Assembly (NCBI GenBank): GCA_000310025.1
Contig: FN649727.1
Coordinates: forward strand, 6,490,688-6,531,341
Direction of reading: 5' to 3'
Length of the DNA: 40,654 bases
DNA from: Ectocarpus siliculosus
Lineage: Eukaryota; Sar; Phaeophyceae; Ectocarpales; Ectocarpaceae
Below the pieces are notes generated by a model that was not told the DNA's origin, did not search any database, and saw only the letters and a program-made list of their open reading frames with translations. This document shows, piece by piece, positions 24,496 through 36,982 of the stretch; the stretch's first letter is position 1, and the number at the start of each line of letters is the position of its first letter. The translations under genes were made by a program, and so were the position numbers.

Positions 24496-26097
24496 TCTGA
24501 CGGCTAGCTGTTGATGATGCCACGAGCGTGGCTGTGGGATTTTCTGATAGTTTTCTCCGCTCGAGCCCCGTCATGCTTGCCGTGTCGTTTGATTTTTTGT
24601 TGTCTGGAACATAGGCGGCAGGGTAGAGTCGATGGGCTGTTAGAGTGGTTTTATTTGGTAGTCTTTTACTGGAAAATTCCCCCGCAGAAGCGGGCCGGGT
24701 CGGCAAGCAAGACTTGGGGAAAAGGAAGAGGTATCTCGCTTCTACCTGCACCTCGCTCATCGTGTTGCTTTCTTTGTGGATGGCGGTCTTGTACTGTGTG
24801 ACGGACTGCTGTGCGCTCGATCGGAGTGGGTGATGGCGGTCAGGGAGTCTTGCCTGCTGCTTGCTTTAAGATTCAAGGCGTTTGACCGCTGACGACAAGT
24901 GCATCCCTTTCGAGGCGGGGGTGTTGGGGTGGCAGGGGGTGTCGTGATGTAGACATCGAAGGCGGCTCGGCATGCATGGACACAGAAAGCATGGAAAACA
25001 CGATGATAATAGCAGAGCCTGCGAATGAGACTGTCTCCGTATGTGTGTTGCTTTGGCCTGTTTGGGTCCGAGAAACATCCGATTGCTTGGGAGTTGATCT
25101 GGGGAATAAACGGGTGCGAACGAGCGGCAACACCTGCCTCTTGTGGAGACTCACATCCAGAAACAGAACTGCGTGCCGTAGGGACCAAAAATGATATTTT
25201 TTCCTTTACGTGCGCAACGGAAAAGGGTCTGATTTATTTCGCTATCTCCGATTAGCCTATGGGTTTAGATTTCAAAGCCCCAATAACGGCCACAAGATCT
25301 CATCGGTAGGTCTAGTCGGTCACTCCTTGAAGATATATGTAGGCGTAGGTTCCCACGCGTGTTTACGAACACATGGAGGAATATCTACTGCACTACGTCG
25401 TTACCTCGAACACTTGATCGAGAATTTCGTGCACTCCTCCTGTTTTTTCCAATCTGATAGATCGTGTTGGCGGCAAAGCAAAAACTCGGAGCCAAATGTA
25501 TCGACAGGTATCGGTTGTTGCAGCTCTCACCCCATGATCTATACCTGGTAGGCGTAAGAAAATGCTTCAACGACGGACGCGTTGAAAGAAAATTAGTAAT
25601 GGAAATTCTGAGACGTGACATTTTTTTTTTCAGCCCCCACTCTACAACCATCTTGGTTTACTGTAGTATCCTCACCGGAGGAATCCTCTCGTAAGTATTG
25701 TATTGTTTCGCGTGTAGGCCCTCTGAAGCACGACGAAGCACAAGTACTTGCTGGGTTGCTGGGACATCCACTACCGCTCGCTCACATTCTCGTCTCGCCG
25801 CTGCCACCCCCCCCCCCCCTGCGGAGGCCTCGCAGATTCATTTTCTTTCGCCCTTTGCAACATGATTCCGCCGCACCGCTGACTGGCAGCTGTGTCGTAG
25901 TGTCCACGCACGAACGAGAGAAAGAAAGACCACAAGGGTGCAAGAGAAGCTACCCAGCGCACGCTCTTATATCTCGCTTAACCCCGCTCTGTCTGCCTGG
26001 TGTTACTCGTCGCCCACCCCGAAGGGTCGTTTTGAAACCGAGGTCTGCCGTGAGGCACTTCAACTGCCGCACACCTCAGACTGCAGTCAGTGCGAAG
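24496..26097. other. Intergenic stretch between NDUFA9 and the pseudouridine synthase
   Basis: Holds the 3' end of the NDUFA9 transcript and the upstream region of the next gene, both on the plus strand. Frames of up to ~140 codons overlap on both strands without motifs. A 13-base poly-C run is at 25807-25819. No second gene is supported. Confidence 0.5.
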
Positions 26098-29000
26098 ATG
26101 AAGTGGCCGCTAGCTGCGGTGCTTGTTGGCACCGCACGGTCCCCGGCCACCGGTTTCCATGTGAACCCCATCCCAGTGCGATCAACAACGACTGTAGCAG
26201 CAGCAGCAGGGGTGGAGCAAAGCAGCAGAATAACGGCGTATCGCTATTCAAGACCAAGTAGGCATCGTGTGGCAGCAGCGAGAGCATTAGCAGCAGCAGG
26301 GCTAGGCGGGGCGGCGGACGGGGTAGAGTCGTCGCTGCAACACTTGACACAGCCTGGAGATGAAGATGAGGATGAGGACGAGGGGGCATTCTTCTCTGCG
26401 GAGGAGAGCCTCCCACCAACGACACCACCAGCACCAGCAAGAGCAGCACCGGCACAGCCTGCGGCCACCGAGGTAAGCTATGTAGCGATTGGCCGTTCGC
26501 CCGGGTTTTCGTGTGTCAATAGGAACAAGTGAGAGTGACAGCTTGTCTACGACGCGTCTGCTGCTGTGTAGTATGTGGTTTGTCGTGTTTTGTACCCTGT
26601 TCTTGGACGCAACCAGGTGCGCGCGGCGAGTTTTTGCCGCCTTATCTTTCGCGGTGTACATGAACGCAGCTAAGGTACGGCAGTAACGTGGAAGACCGAC
26701 CGGGCGAGAATGTCGCGGCCGTTGCGAAGATACAGCAGTAGTCGCGCAGCAAGCAGGAAGAAGTGGAGGTCCAGCAGCTTCTAATGACCGGCTGGTTTGA
26801 ATCGAGTTGTCTAATGACTTCGTATTTTCTTCGTTTCGCGTGCGCCGCCGGCACAGGACGACAACACGAACGCCGTTATCTCCACGGTCGTCTCCGACGA
26901 AGACAACAAGGCGCCGATAGACTGGGTCCTCTCGCGTCGCCTCCCGCAGCACAGCAGGCGCTTCTACCGCAAGGCTTTAGAGGCGGGCGACGTGAAGGTC
27001 GACGGGCGCAAGGTCAAGCGGTTCATCCGGGTGAAGCGCGGAGCCAGGATCTCGGTAGACCTGGGGCGGCAGCAGCAGCAGCAGGGGGCAAGCGCCGTCG
27101 CGGCCGCTACAACTACGCCTCCTCCCAACCTCGTCTTCCCCCAGCGGCTGCCGCGCCTCCGCGTTGTGTTCGAGGACGACCACCTCTTCGTGGCCATGAA
27201 GCCCGCCGGGATGATATGCCAGCCCTGCGCGGCGGCCCCTCGCGGGACCGTTCTCCACGGGCTAATGTACCACATGGTGCAGTCGGGGCAGCTCGAGGAA
27301 GGATCGGACATAACAGCGGCGGCGGCGAACACGCTGAGCCAGGGCATCGTGCAGCGGCTCGACAAGCAGACGAGCGGCATCATGGTCGTCGCCAAGACCC
27401 TAGCCGCCTCCTCGAAGCTCTCCGCCCTCTTCCGGAAGGGCAAGGTGAAGAAGCAGTACCTGGCCGTGTGCCACGGGGACCCCGGCTTCGACTCGGTGGT
27501 GGACGCCCCCCTGTACCGCAGGAGCAGCGGGAAGGTGGGCGCGGTGGAGCCGTGGGAGGCGGAGGCGTTCAGGGCCAAGGAGGCCCAGACGCGCGTGCGA
27601 AACGTGGCTACCGCTAGAGGTAGGCGTCGCGGGGGGGTGCGCTTGGTGTCATGCGTTAAGTCTTGCGACAATTCAAAGCAGGGAGGAGGGCGCACACGCT
27701 AGTCAGTCAGGTATCGGTTTGACAGGTGAAAGCGGTTACGGCCCGCTCTACTGCCGGCGCTCGGCGCGTGCGACGTTGTGTGTCTCGCGCTCTCGTGAAG
27801 AGAAGAGTGTTTCCCCTGCTAAGCGTGGCAGATCTGCAGATCGTAGAGGGTGTTTTGTGCTACGGTTGGCATCCGCTAGCTGTTGCTGGCGCTCTTGCCC
27901 CGCCCCACCACCCCGTCGAGAGAGGCTGACGCCGAGTTGACAATGTTGCTGTCGGCCAAGTCGGGTCGATCGATTTCTGCATTACGGCCGCACGAGAATG
28001 GTACGGAGCGCGCTCTGCGCACAGCCCTCCGACAGGGGAGAACGCCGTGGGGGCGAAAACACTGCAGCGGCAAGACATAAGGCTATGTACTACCCACTCG
28101 TTCGTGTTTGAATGCATGAATGACGACGACGATGACTCTATGTGCAACACAAAGGCAGCTTTATGCGCTCGTAGGCAAATCCCCGCTGCGTGTTATTGTG
28201 TTTCATGATTGTTCTCGTGCGCTCTTACTCGCCCTCGCCGTCCGTGACCCCGCCCCCCCCCCCCCAAACCAGGACTAAGCTTGTGCCGGGCGGACATCCT
28301 CACCGGACGTATGCACCAAGTGCGAGTTCACCTCAAGGTATGGCTCCTCTAAAGCGGGCGAGGGAGAGAAGAAGATACTGCATGAAAAACGAAGAGCGGT
28401 GCTGGTTGTACATTTCGCCCAGGAGTCCTCTGAAGTTAGAATTACCCCCCCGACCACCCACCCCCATAGGATAGATAGGCGTGGGAAAACATGAGCCACC
28501 TTTGGCAAAGTAGGAAGGGACGATTGGCCATCGGTCCTGTGGGAACAATGCTCCGTCCTCTCGAGGACGCCTGGTCAATGGTCTAACCGCCAAGGCATGC
28601 AAAACATAAGTACCCCCCCCCCCCCCCCCCCCTCTCCCCCCCAATTTTTCCCTCAACGAAACAAATGTCGGAAACACACTCACGGCGACGGACGACCAGT
28701 GGATTGGCTGTCCCATCGTCGGAGACAGAGAGTACGGGGACCCGGAAGCTAACTTCAGAGTCTCGAAGCGCTCGGCGCATCGAGTGGAGGCCCAGCGACC
28801 GCTCCTGCACTCGGTGTCGCTCGAGTTCATCCACCCGTTCACCAACAAGCCCATGTCGTTCAAGGCGCCGGTGAGCATCGGTTCCGATGGTTGTTCCTCC
28901 CTTTCTCCGCCGCTAGGGTACGCTGACATATGTACGCGTTTCGTGCGCGGCTCTTAACCCCTTGGGGTCTATTGTAGCTCTCTTTTTTTTTTTGCGGCAA

Positions 29001-30451
29001 AAAACAAGAATAGAGGAGAGAGTGCGGGGAGAGAGGCAGAAGTACAGCAGAAAGAGACGAGTGTACTTCTGTAGACGCAACAGCTATCTTCACCCATAGG
29101 CCATGAGGGCTGCCCGCGACAGGACGGTGGGCACAGACAGGGTCATAGAAGGGTTGATGCGTAGTCGCGGTGCGGCCGCTAGGGCAGGTTAGGCTTGTAG
29201 ACCTCGACAAGATCAGCCGTCAAGCCGCCCAAACTACTCTATTTTCAGTACAATCAAATGATCAGTGAAAATGATCAGAGAGACGGCTTGTAGACCCATA
29301 GCAGGTTCTTCTGTACTTCTCTGTCCCCTCCCCGATGTGAGCCCTGCCGGCTCACTTCAGCTCCTGTGATTTTCCCACAGTTCCCACAAGCACGCAAGTA
29401 CACCAGCACACACCTACCTTTGCATCAGTGGCTCTCTAGGTTCGGGCGAGGGTATGTGTGGGGCTATGATGATAGTGTATGTGTTACCACAGCTGCTGTA
29501 TGTTGGACTCGTCTACATATACTGCTGCTGCTGTGTAGTACAGCTGCTGACAGTATGACTGCTGGATCTTGGGAGTGTACGATTTTCAAATTTGGAGGAT
29601 ATGTACCACGGACGATATCCTGGCCTGGTTGGGCTTGAAGTGCTCCTTTTCGCTGTCCTCCTGTCTTTGCGGCTTGGTAGATTCGGGCGAAGGCATGTTT
29701 GTGGAGCTATTGATGTGTGTCTCTGTGAAAGGATATGGGGAGAGATTCATGGCATTCGCATTTGCGCAGTGTACATTTTTCGAATGGCCGTTCCAGGGAC
29801 CTTGATATACCCGCTGGCACTAACGTCTTTTTCATTGGTCACCGGGTACACGGTCGACGCGAATATTATAGACACTCCTACCTATTGACTTGCCAACACC
29901 TGGCGTGGAGGGATACAAGGCGCAACTCCACGGCATGCCGCAACACCAGGATGTACAAATGATCAATGAATGATCTGTCAGGACGCCTGTAGACCCAAAA
30001 GGGTTTATTGTTTTCAGAGAGAAGACGAGGAGGATTTTCTTTTCCAACCATTTACACAAAAAACATTGTTTTCCATCCGTTTCGTTTTGGTAGCTTTTCC
30101 CAAGAAATCAGCCTTTTCATGTTATTCCTCGCGTGCGTGCTTGCAGATCGCTTACCCCGCGCACTCTTTCGTCTGACCACCTCCTACAAATACAAATAGA
30201 TGCCTCCGGACATGTGGGAGACCGCCCAAAACATCCTTAGGGTGTCGGGGACGCCGGAGCAGCAGGAGGCGTTCGGGAAACTGCAAGAGCTGCGGCAGTC
30301 CCAGGCGGACGAGGCGGCGCCCTTGGGTGGACGGGGGGCACCGCGAATGGCGGCAGGGGGAAGGGGGGGCAAGAAGAGACCAGGGAACAGGAGTAAGGGG
30401 GCCCGGGCAGCGTTCGAGGCGGTGGCTAAATCAGAAATCTTCGAGCAATGA
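26098..30451 (+). CDS. RluA-family pseudouridine synthase with S4 domain (5 exons, 541 aa)
   Basis: Converts specific uridines in RNA, probably organellar rRNA, to pseudouridine. Exons: 26098-26472, 26857-27619, 28273-28337, 28700-28870, 30200-30451; all phases fit. An S4-like RNA-binding segment is at about 146-195 (ALEAGDVKVDGRKVK). The catalytic domain starts near 225, with HLFVAMKPAGM, QRLDKQTSGIMVVAK (catalytic Asp294), ILTGRMHQVRVHLK formed by the 65-bp exon 3, CPIVGDREYG, and LEFIHPF...FKAPMPPDM joined across the 1.3-kb last intron. The family's usual His in HRLD is Gln291 here. The N-terminus is a short hydrophobic stretch then ATGF, reminiscent of the heterokont plastid signal with Phe after the cleavage site, so plastid targeting is possible; mitochondrial is the alternative. 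Residues ~30-125 are low-complexity and acidic near the end. ATG 26098 was chosen because no upstream ATG in that frame gives a better N-terminus. Confidence 0.92.
28253..28265. repeat. Poly-C tract just before exon 3 acceptor
   Basis: Thirteen C in a row, ending eight bases before exon 3 of the pseudouridine synthase (exon starts at 28273). It can serve as the polypyrimidine tract for that 3' splice site. Confidence 0.9.
28613..28642. repeat. Poly-C tract (~28 C in 30 bases) before exon 4
   Basis: A run of C broken by two T, in intron 3 of the pseudouridine synthase, 58 bp before exon 4. There is no AG between the tract and the acceptor at 28698-28699, so it fits a long pyrimidine tract with a distal first AG. 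Confidence 0.9.
29255..30003 (+). repeat. Diverged repeats flanking part of a long intron
   Basis: Intron 4 of the pseudouridine synthase contains two related ~48-bp segments, 29255-29305 and 29956-30003. Both start CAAATGATCA, contain a second ATGATC, and end with TGTAGACCCA. Between them are two further similar blocks beginning TTCGGGCGA at 29441-29483 and 29682-29725. The pattern suggests old duplications or a decayed mobile element, but the alignment was made by eye. Confidence 0.5.
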
Positions 30452-31630
30452 GAAAATAAGACAATTTTAGATTCGTTGACATGTTTTCCGCGTTGTAACA
30501 ATTGTTGTTGTAAGCGTGTTGGTGACGCATGTCCCCACAGCGATCTTCTCTCTTGGTAGAGCGCGACAGCTGCGCCGGTAGGGTGGGGGGGGAGATCTTG
30601 GAGTCGATTTGGTCCCGGTGTTAGTAACTTTCAAGGAGGCGGTGATGAGTGTCGATACTCATTGGGCGAAACTAGGTTGACGTTGTCTAGGTTTTATGGT
30701 GGGCGGGGACGAACAGCATGGGGATACACAAGAAGGGGTTGATCCACTGTGTTCTTTGATGTTGCTCCTGGTGTTGTTGGTGTTGCACTATCGGCGATAA
30801 CGATGATACGATGTTGATAAATATTGTTTCGCCGGTTCTCTTGTCGGCAGAGCGTTGAGCGGGGAGGAGGGGGCAGGGCCGTCTCTTCTACCTCGCCTTT
30901 CTCGTTCGTGCTGAGTTGCGCACACGCTAGAAGGCTCTAAAAAGCGAGAAACGGAACAATTTGGTTTGGAAATGAAGCCCCTCTTCCGATTCAGGGACAT
31001 GTAGCCATACGTGGTGAGGTATTGCTCTATTCGAATCAGCGCGGCGCCTGATGAACCACTTGTCTCATGACTTCGGAGCTGCGTGTGAAGCGTGCACTCA
31101 CCGGCTCTTCACCCTTTCTAGTGCCGTCCCCAAAGAGTTGAAACATTTTTCTCGGCTCTAGTCCTTCAACTTGGTCATGCCCTGTCGCGACCAGTGAATA
31201 TGCCGCATCTCGTGCTTGTGCACCAATGTTTGCATGGCGTTCTCGTGGTCTGTTGGCGTCGGGTGTTTTTGGACTCGTACGCGACCCGATACGCTAGTCA
31301 CCAACAAATAACGGGCACCGCAGCTACGTGTAGCTTCGCTTTTCGGTGGGTCATATACGCTGTCGACTCGTCATTCATCTACATGGGAGCGGCTCGCGTT
31401 CGGACCCCGGAAGCATGGAAGAGTTTTGGCGCAGTTTACATTTTGTCTGGCGATCATGACCCAACAAGTCCCCCCTTCTATGCCATGCTTTCCTGCTACA
31501 ACAAACAAAGGTGCTCTCGTCATTCCCACTGTACGGTATCGTTCTCTACTACCAATCACTCTCATTAGCCCCCAGCCCCCGGGCATACGTATACACAGCA
31601 TCACGTGGCCACTGCTGTAGCCTACATAGA
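30452..31630. other. Convergent spacer between pseudouridine synthase and EFHC genes
   Basis: This 1.2-kb region holds the 3' UTRs of two converging genes. I see no conserved reading frame or RNA gene in it. Confidence 0.5.
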
Positions 31631-34600
31631 CTACAGTCCTTGCTGGAACCCGCCGGGCTCGACCAGTCTGTCCACGAGCGCTTCGTACGGCGCCGAAGAC
31701 GAGTCGCCGCCCGCCGCGCGCATGAGGGTGATGACCGCCTGCTCCGGCGTCGCCGGCCCTAACTCCACCCCTCCGGCGATTTCGAGCGCCCGAAGAAGAT
31801 CTGGCCTGGACGCTTGGCCCGTTCCCTGTGTCCGTGTCATGCCACGACGCGACCGGGTTTTGACGATTTTCGGTACGTTTTTAAATGTATGCATGATACC
31901 CTACTCTTGCGAAGGTCGGTCGTAGGTCAAGGAGGGAACTTGCTCACCACAAGAACAAGCGGGATTGTCTATTTACAGTAGATTTGTTACATCTCTGTAG
32001 GCTTAAAAAAACTGCGTACGCCGGCCATACATCGCCTATCATTGATTGGTGACCACCAGTTGATACGTACCGTAGTCGAATACATTTTTCAGGTATTGTA
32101 ATACATGAACGCACTGATGTGCACAGAGCTCCCCGACGGCCTTTGTTCAATCCTCGGCCTCAAGCTTGCACCTTTCTACCCCCTGCGTCTAAAACCACAG
32201 TACCATCCCAACCATCGAAGAACGTAGCACCGATGTCAAACAACGAAATATCATCGCAAGTACGTACGCCAGTTCCATCTCGTAAACGCTACACTACCTA
32301 ACTAACCCTTTCAGCCCACCTTGAGATCACGCTCGCGGAGAAACGCTCTGACTTGGTCGGTCCGCCCGTCGACCCAGCTGGCTAGGTTCTCCGCAGCCTT
32401 GACGGGGTCCGAGTGGATGAAACCGCCGGGGGCATTGGCCCTCTCCTCCATGCTTCGCAGGGTCTTGTCATCCGCGGCCGTGACTCGGAAGCAATGGCCG
32501 TGGAAGGTCACCTCCGCGCCGACGTAGAAGGAGCACTCGGTGATGACGTTGCCCGACGCGTCCCGCACCTTGTCAACGGCAACGACGTTACAACCATGAT
32601 GACATCGAGAAGAAGAAAGATTGATTGTCGCGTTCCGTTGGGCGTGCTACTCTGTTGCTTTTATCGGAATTTATATGGTAAACGTTGTGACGATTCGATT
32701 TGGTCTTGAAGTCTTCATTCTTTCTTGTACGAGAGTAGATCAGGGGTGACGGGGTTTCCCTTGGTCAGTGATACTTGAAGACCATCAATGACCCGATCCC
32801 CGGCACAAACCGCTCGAAACGCAAAGCACACACCGGACCGGAGCAATGCCCAGCGAAAGCCGCTACGCCCATCCGAGGCCGGCCCGCATAAAGCACGGCC
32901 AAGGCCGGCGCGCCGGGGGTAGGCGGCGGGACTCACTTCCCGCGGCCTCTGGCTCCGTTCTCCCTTACAAGCGCGCTTCCTCACCAACGAAAGTTGTCGA
33001 CCAAAGTGATCCTATGTACTTCTATGTACCTTCATGCGGCTGAGGAAGTTGCCGCCTATGATGCCGCTGTTTCTCTTGGGGGGCTCCCTCACAACCACCG
33101 TACGATCCGCCTTGAAGTACGTGATGATGAAACGCCTCCCTTCGTCTTCCGGAACGCCCGTCCTGCTCAATTTTACGCATGGGTGCATGTTCGTTTGTGG
33201 TCGTTCTTACAGCAGTGTAGTGTATCATGGAATGTACTGTAGAGGCAATGTGTACGTGATGGTACGCTAGGTGTGGATAGGGGTTTTGTCACCCCCGCGC
33301 AAGTGTGAAGTCTGAAAAAGAAACGAGCAAGAAGCTGGAGAAGAGAGCCAGACGGATATATTGGAGGCGCCGGTGCTTCTGCGCTGGTCGCGCACCGTAC
33401 CACAGCCCAAATCAACTTACTGCAACCAGAAGCCTACAAGTAGTTACAACCCCCCCGAAGTCTCGATATATTGAAAGGGAAATCCGACGTGAAACTCACT
33501 TGAGCTCGGCCGTGTACCGGAACATGACGTCCTCGCCCCTAATCTTTCGCGGCGGACTCGGGATGAGCGAGGTCGACCGCGACGCCAGCTCGTCTTCGTC
33601 GTCGCCTCCAGTGAAGCTGTCCACAGACGGAGGGAGCAGGGGGGGCTCGACGACGGGAACGGACACCGGCGGCGGGAGGATCGGGTCGCCCAGATGAACG
33701 CCCTTGGTGTTGTAGAACTCTCTGGTGTGGCCGTCGGCGTCCACGAGAACCAGCGGCCGCTCGTACACATTCAGCTGCGTTTGATTTGTTGCGCCGGCAG
33801 TTGGGGTTGTGCGGAGGCGTATCGGCGGCAGCCGTAAGAATTGGACGGACATGGTGCACAAGACGAGATCGGAGGCTACTCCTTTTAGTGGTCTACACCT
33901 CGAAATAATACGTGTCACCTCGGGCAAAACCCATAACCCCATCCACTTCCAGGCAGCCAGATATTTCGAGCCTGCTCATTTTTCAGAAACTGAGCCGGTT
34001 TGACTGTTCAAAGTTTCTGGCTATGTTCACGTTGTGCTCGTGCACCCATGCACCCGCCCCCTGGCCCTTACGAAACACCTACAGTATCGCGAACCAAGAA
34101 CCAGGCGAAACGCTCTTTGCCCATAGTTAAATGCTCGGCTATGCATAGAAACATCGTTCTCCTATAGTCCAAGAACGAGCGATGCCCGCGCGCGCCGCCA
34201 GCACCCTGTGGTGGATGCCAGGCCGCAGAAATCAAACTACTACCGGTAAACAACTTAAACAACCTAGCGTTTTCCTTCGTTCACCTCCACCCCGATGTCG
34301 AAGTCGCTCCAGTGATATGCCTCGCTCTTAGCGCCCCCGGTGATCGACTTGGGGATCCTTCCCCTCTTCACCATCACCGGAACGGGGTCCCTCCCAGAGT
34401 TAGGGCCGTGCACGGCTCGGATCTCGATCGTGTCGTCCGCCAGGAAATAGTGCATCTGGCAGACACGCGTCGTGCCACATGTAATCATTTGTGGCGTTGG
34501 TATTGCGGAGTGCAAGACGCGCGTCGGCACGAGCAAAACGGTTGCAGGGGACATGGCAACATGCTTGAGAGCGGCTGGTCGAGGAACGTCCAAAAGGGGC

Positions 34601-36982
34601 CTTGCAGAGGTGAAGCTTGGGCCACTACGATTCTATGTTGCGAGCATCCCACAGGAGAGGAAACCCCGCCGCACTTTTTCAGGCTGTGCGATCATCGGAC
34701 TGATCTCTCTAGGGCGACGAAACACCGGTCCTCTCTGTCGTAGGGGTTTTGGTGTGGGCTTTTCTCCTAAAACATGTTAGGTTCAGAACAATGCAGTGCG
34801 ACCAACGCTTGCAGTGTTGCATCGGTTCCACGCACAACTCTTTTGTCAGGAAGTTTCCTACCATGGCCCCCTCTGATGTGCCCAAGTAACGACGTTCGAC
34901 AATGACCCACGCGTACGGTTGTGCCGCCACGCCGGCGACGGCGGTTAGCGATCAGCACCGCAGCGTAGTGAACGACAAAGAAAGCCGAGACCAGGCCAAA
35001 AAATCGAACCGGTGGAGACGAGCCCGTGGCATTTGTTCCATCCTCTTTCTGCATGGCATGTCAACTCACCTCAAACCGCTGTATGTCGCCGTACAGACTC
35101 TCGCGGTCGTCCCACACCGCCTGAAACCGCAGCACGTTGCGGTCGTACTTGATGAAGCCGGCCCTCTTGCTGTTGTCTACCGTGTTCCCCAGGGTTGCCT
35201 CCGCGAAGACTTTCATGTCGTTCTGCACGGCGTTGTAGTCACGGGGGGGGGTTGTGCGGGGGCGGGCAACCACGGCAAATGCTTTTTCGGCCGGGTATTG
35301 CAAAAATCAGAACTTCGGGGAGGAGGGAGGAGGATAAACACATGCATGCGAAATCCTGCGGGGCGCAGGCAAAACCAAATAGCCCTCGTAAATGGGTTGC
35401 CCTTTCTCCTCAGAGAAGCTGGCGCGGCATGTCTCCTCGAGGGAAACACATGCAAAAATATTTGTCGTGACGTAACGAAAACAGCACCATAAAACATGCA
35501 AAATCGTGACGAACAAAAATCAGCACACAATAATATTTTTGCCGCTGGGACCGACCCAGGGATTCTCTATCTAGACCGCCCATTCTCCCGCACCTTGATA
35601 ATCTTGTGCTGGACGGTGGGATCACACCCCGTCTGCCGCGACATGAACTCCTTGCGCTCCACTGAGTAGCGGTCGACCGGGAACGGTATCGCCGGCGCCT
35701 CGAACCGCCCCAGACGCTCCTGGAGAAGCCGGCGAGTGGTGCCGTTGGCGTCCACCACGTGAAACCGCCGGCCGTAGACCTCGATCGTGCCTCCGACGGC
35801 GATGTCGTCTACAGTGTAAGTCCCAGGTCTCCCCTATGACGACAGCCCCCACACGGGAGAGAGGAGGAAAAGGGGGAGGGTTTTTGGCTGCACCAGCCGC
35901 GGGAGGGCATGCCGTGCGTGAAGATACGAAGGAAAATTCTGCAATGATATGGTAAGAAGAAAGGTATGTGAAAGAAAGAGAGGATAACAGAAGTATTGTG
36001 CAAAAACAACTCCTAACCAATACCTCGTACCTCGACAGGCTGCTGAACTTCTTCAGCATTGCTCGCACCTCAGGGTAGGGTATTTGATGTCGCTTGACCA
36101 ACGTCCCCTGGGGCATCCCGCTGTTTTCCTGTCGGTACTCGTCGATCTGCACCGACGAGTCCTCCAGGTAGACCAAGATCTTGCATTTTCGAACACGGTG
36201 GTTCTCCAGCGGCGACTCGTCCACCGCCTCCTTGAAATACGCGTCGAACTGCAGCACGAGGCCGGAGTTTGTCACGAAGCCGGCCGTGGGCGCCCCTGCT
36301 CCAGCGCCCAGGAGGGGCTGTGATCTTCCCGTCGTGGGCGCCGTTCCTCGACGGATGCCGAGCGAGGTGGAAGCCGTCTTGTGCTGCAGCGCCAGGAGTA
36401 CTTGCTGCTGTGGGACCTTGTTGAGAACAAACAGCCAGGTACATGTACGACGTGCGTAGAAAATGGCACAAGGTGGTGACGTATATACATGAAGCTGCGG
36501 GTCCTGCTGACTAAAAAGTGCAGTTACAGCAAGCCTAGCATCGAGGTCAGCGGTTCGATTTTCAAATTAAAGGCCACTGTTCTGCTGTGTATCCGACCGG
36601 GGTTAACATTGGTTTGGCAATTCACGACCTTTACGTAAGAACAAATTGCGGCGTCACTTGCGGGCTTCAACCCGCGAGCGGCGTGTTTACGCCGAAAACC
36701 ATTGTGTGCTCCGAACCCTCCCTTTGTCGTTTTCCGTGTGAGGGTGGTATTTTTCTCTAGGAACAGCTGCTGCGAGGGATAAACAGCACGCGGAGGGCTT
36801 CGTGCATGCATGTGGACTCCGCACACATGTTCCTCAAGTACGTGAGAGATTTATATTGACTATAATACCTGCTCGAAGAATGGGGTTCCTTCCGTAAACC
36901 TGAAGTCGCCTCCCCGTCCTCTCAGCTTAGGCTTGTTGGCGCGAAAGTGAGGCAGGTTCGGCATGGACGTCAGGGGCTCCAT
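31631..36982 (-). CDS. EFHC1/Rib72-type axonemal protein with three DM10 domains (9 exons, 636 aa)
   Basis: Protein of the ciliary doublet, where family members sit inside the A-tubule lumen. Minus-strand exons: 36982-36869, 36416-36031, 35828-35594, 35222-35070, 34455-34285, 33774-33500, 33162-33030, 32568-32320, 31825-31631. Every junction keeps frame, and the total matches human EFHC1 (640 aa). DM10-1 (about 89-200) opens VLQFDAYFKEAV and contains VYLEDSSVQIDE, ENSGMPQG and YGRRFHVVDANG. DM10-2 (about 268-380) has VLRFQAVWDDRES, HYFLADDTIEIRAVH, NSGRDP and LVLVDADGHTREFY. DM10-3 (about 435-533) has MFRYTAELK, RRFIITYFKADRTVVVREP, RNSGIIGG and VTFHGHCFRVTAAD. The last 64 residues, where relatives may carry EF-hands, show no clear calcium loop. 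The start Met begins MEPLTSMPNLPHF; an upstream in-frame extension exists but lacks family character. It implies flagellated cells in the life cycle. Confidence 0.93.

Noticed and set aside
27720-27940. Extra pseudouridine synthase exon after 27619
   Set aside because: Joining 27619 directly to 28273 keeps the frame and restores the family sequence LSLCRADILTGRMHQ; the intervening frame has no family match.
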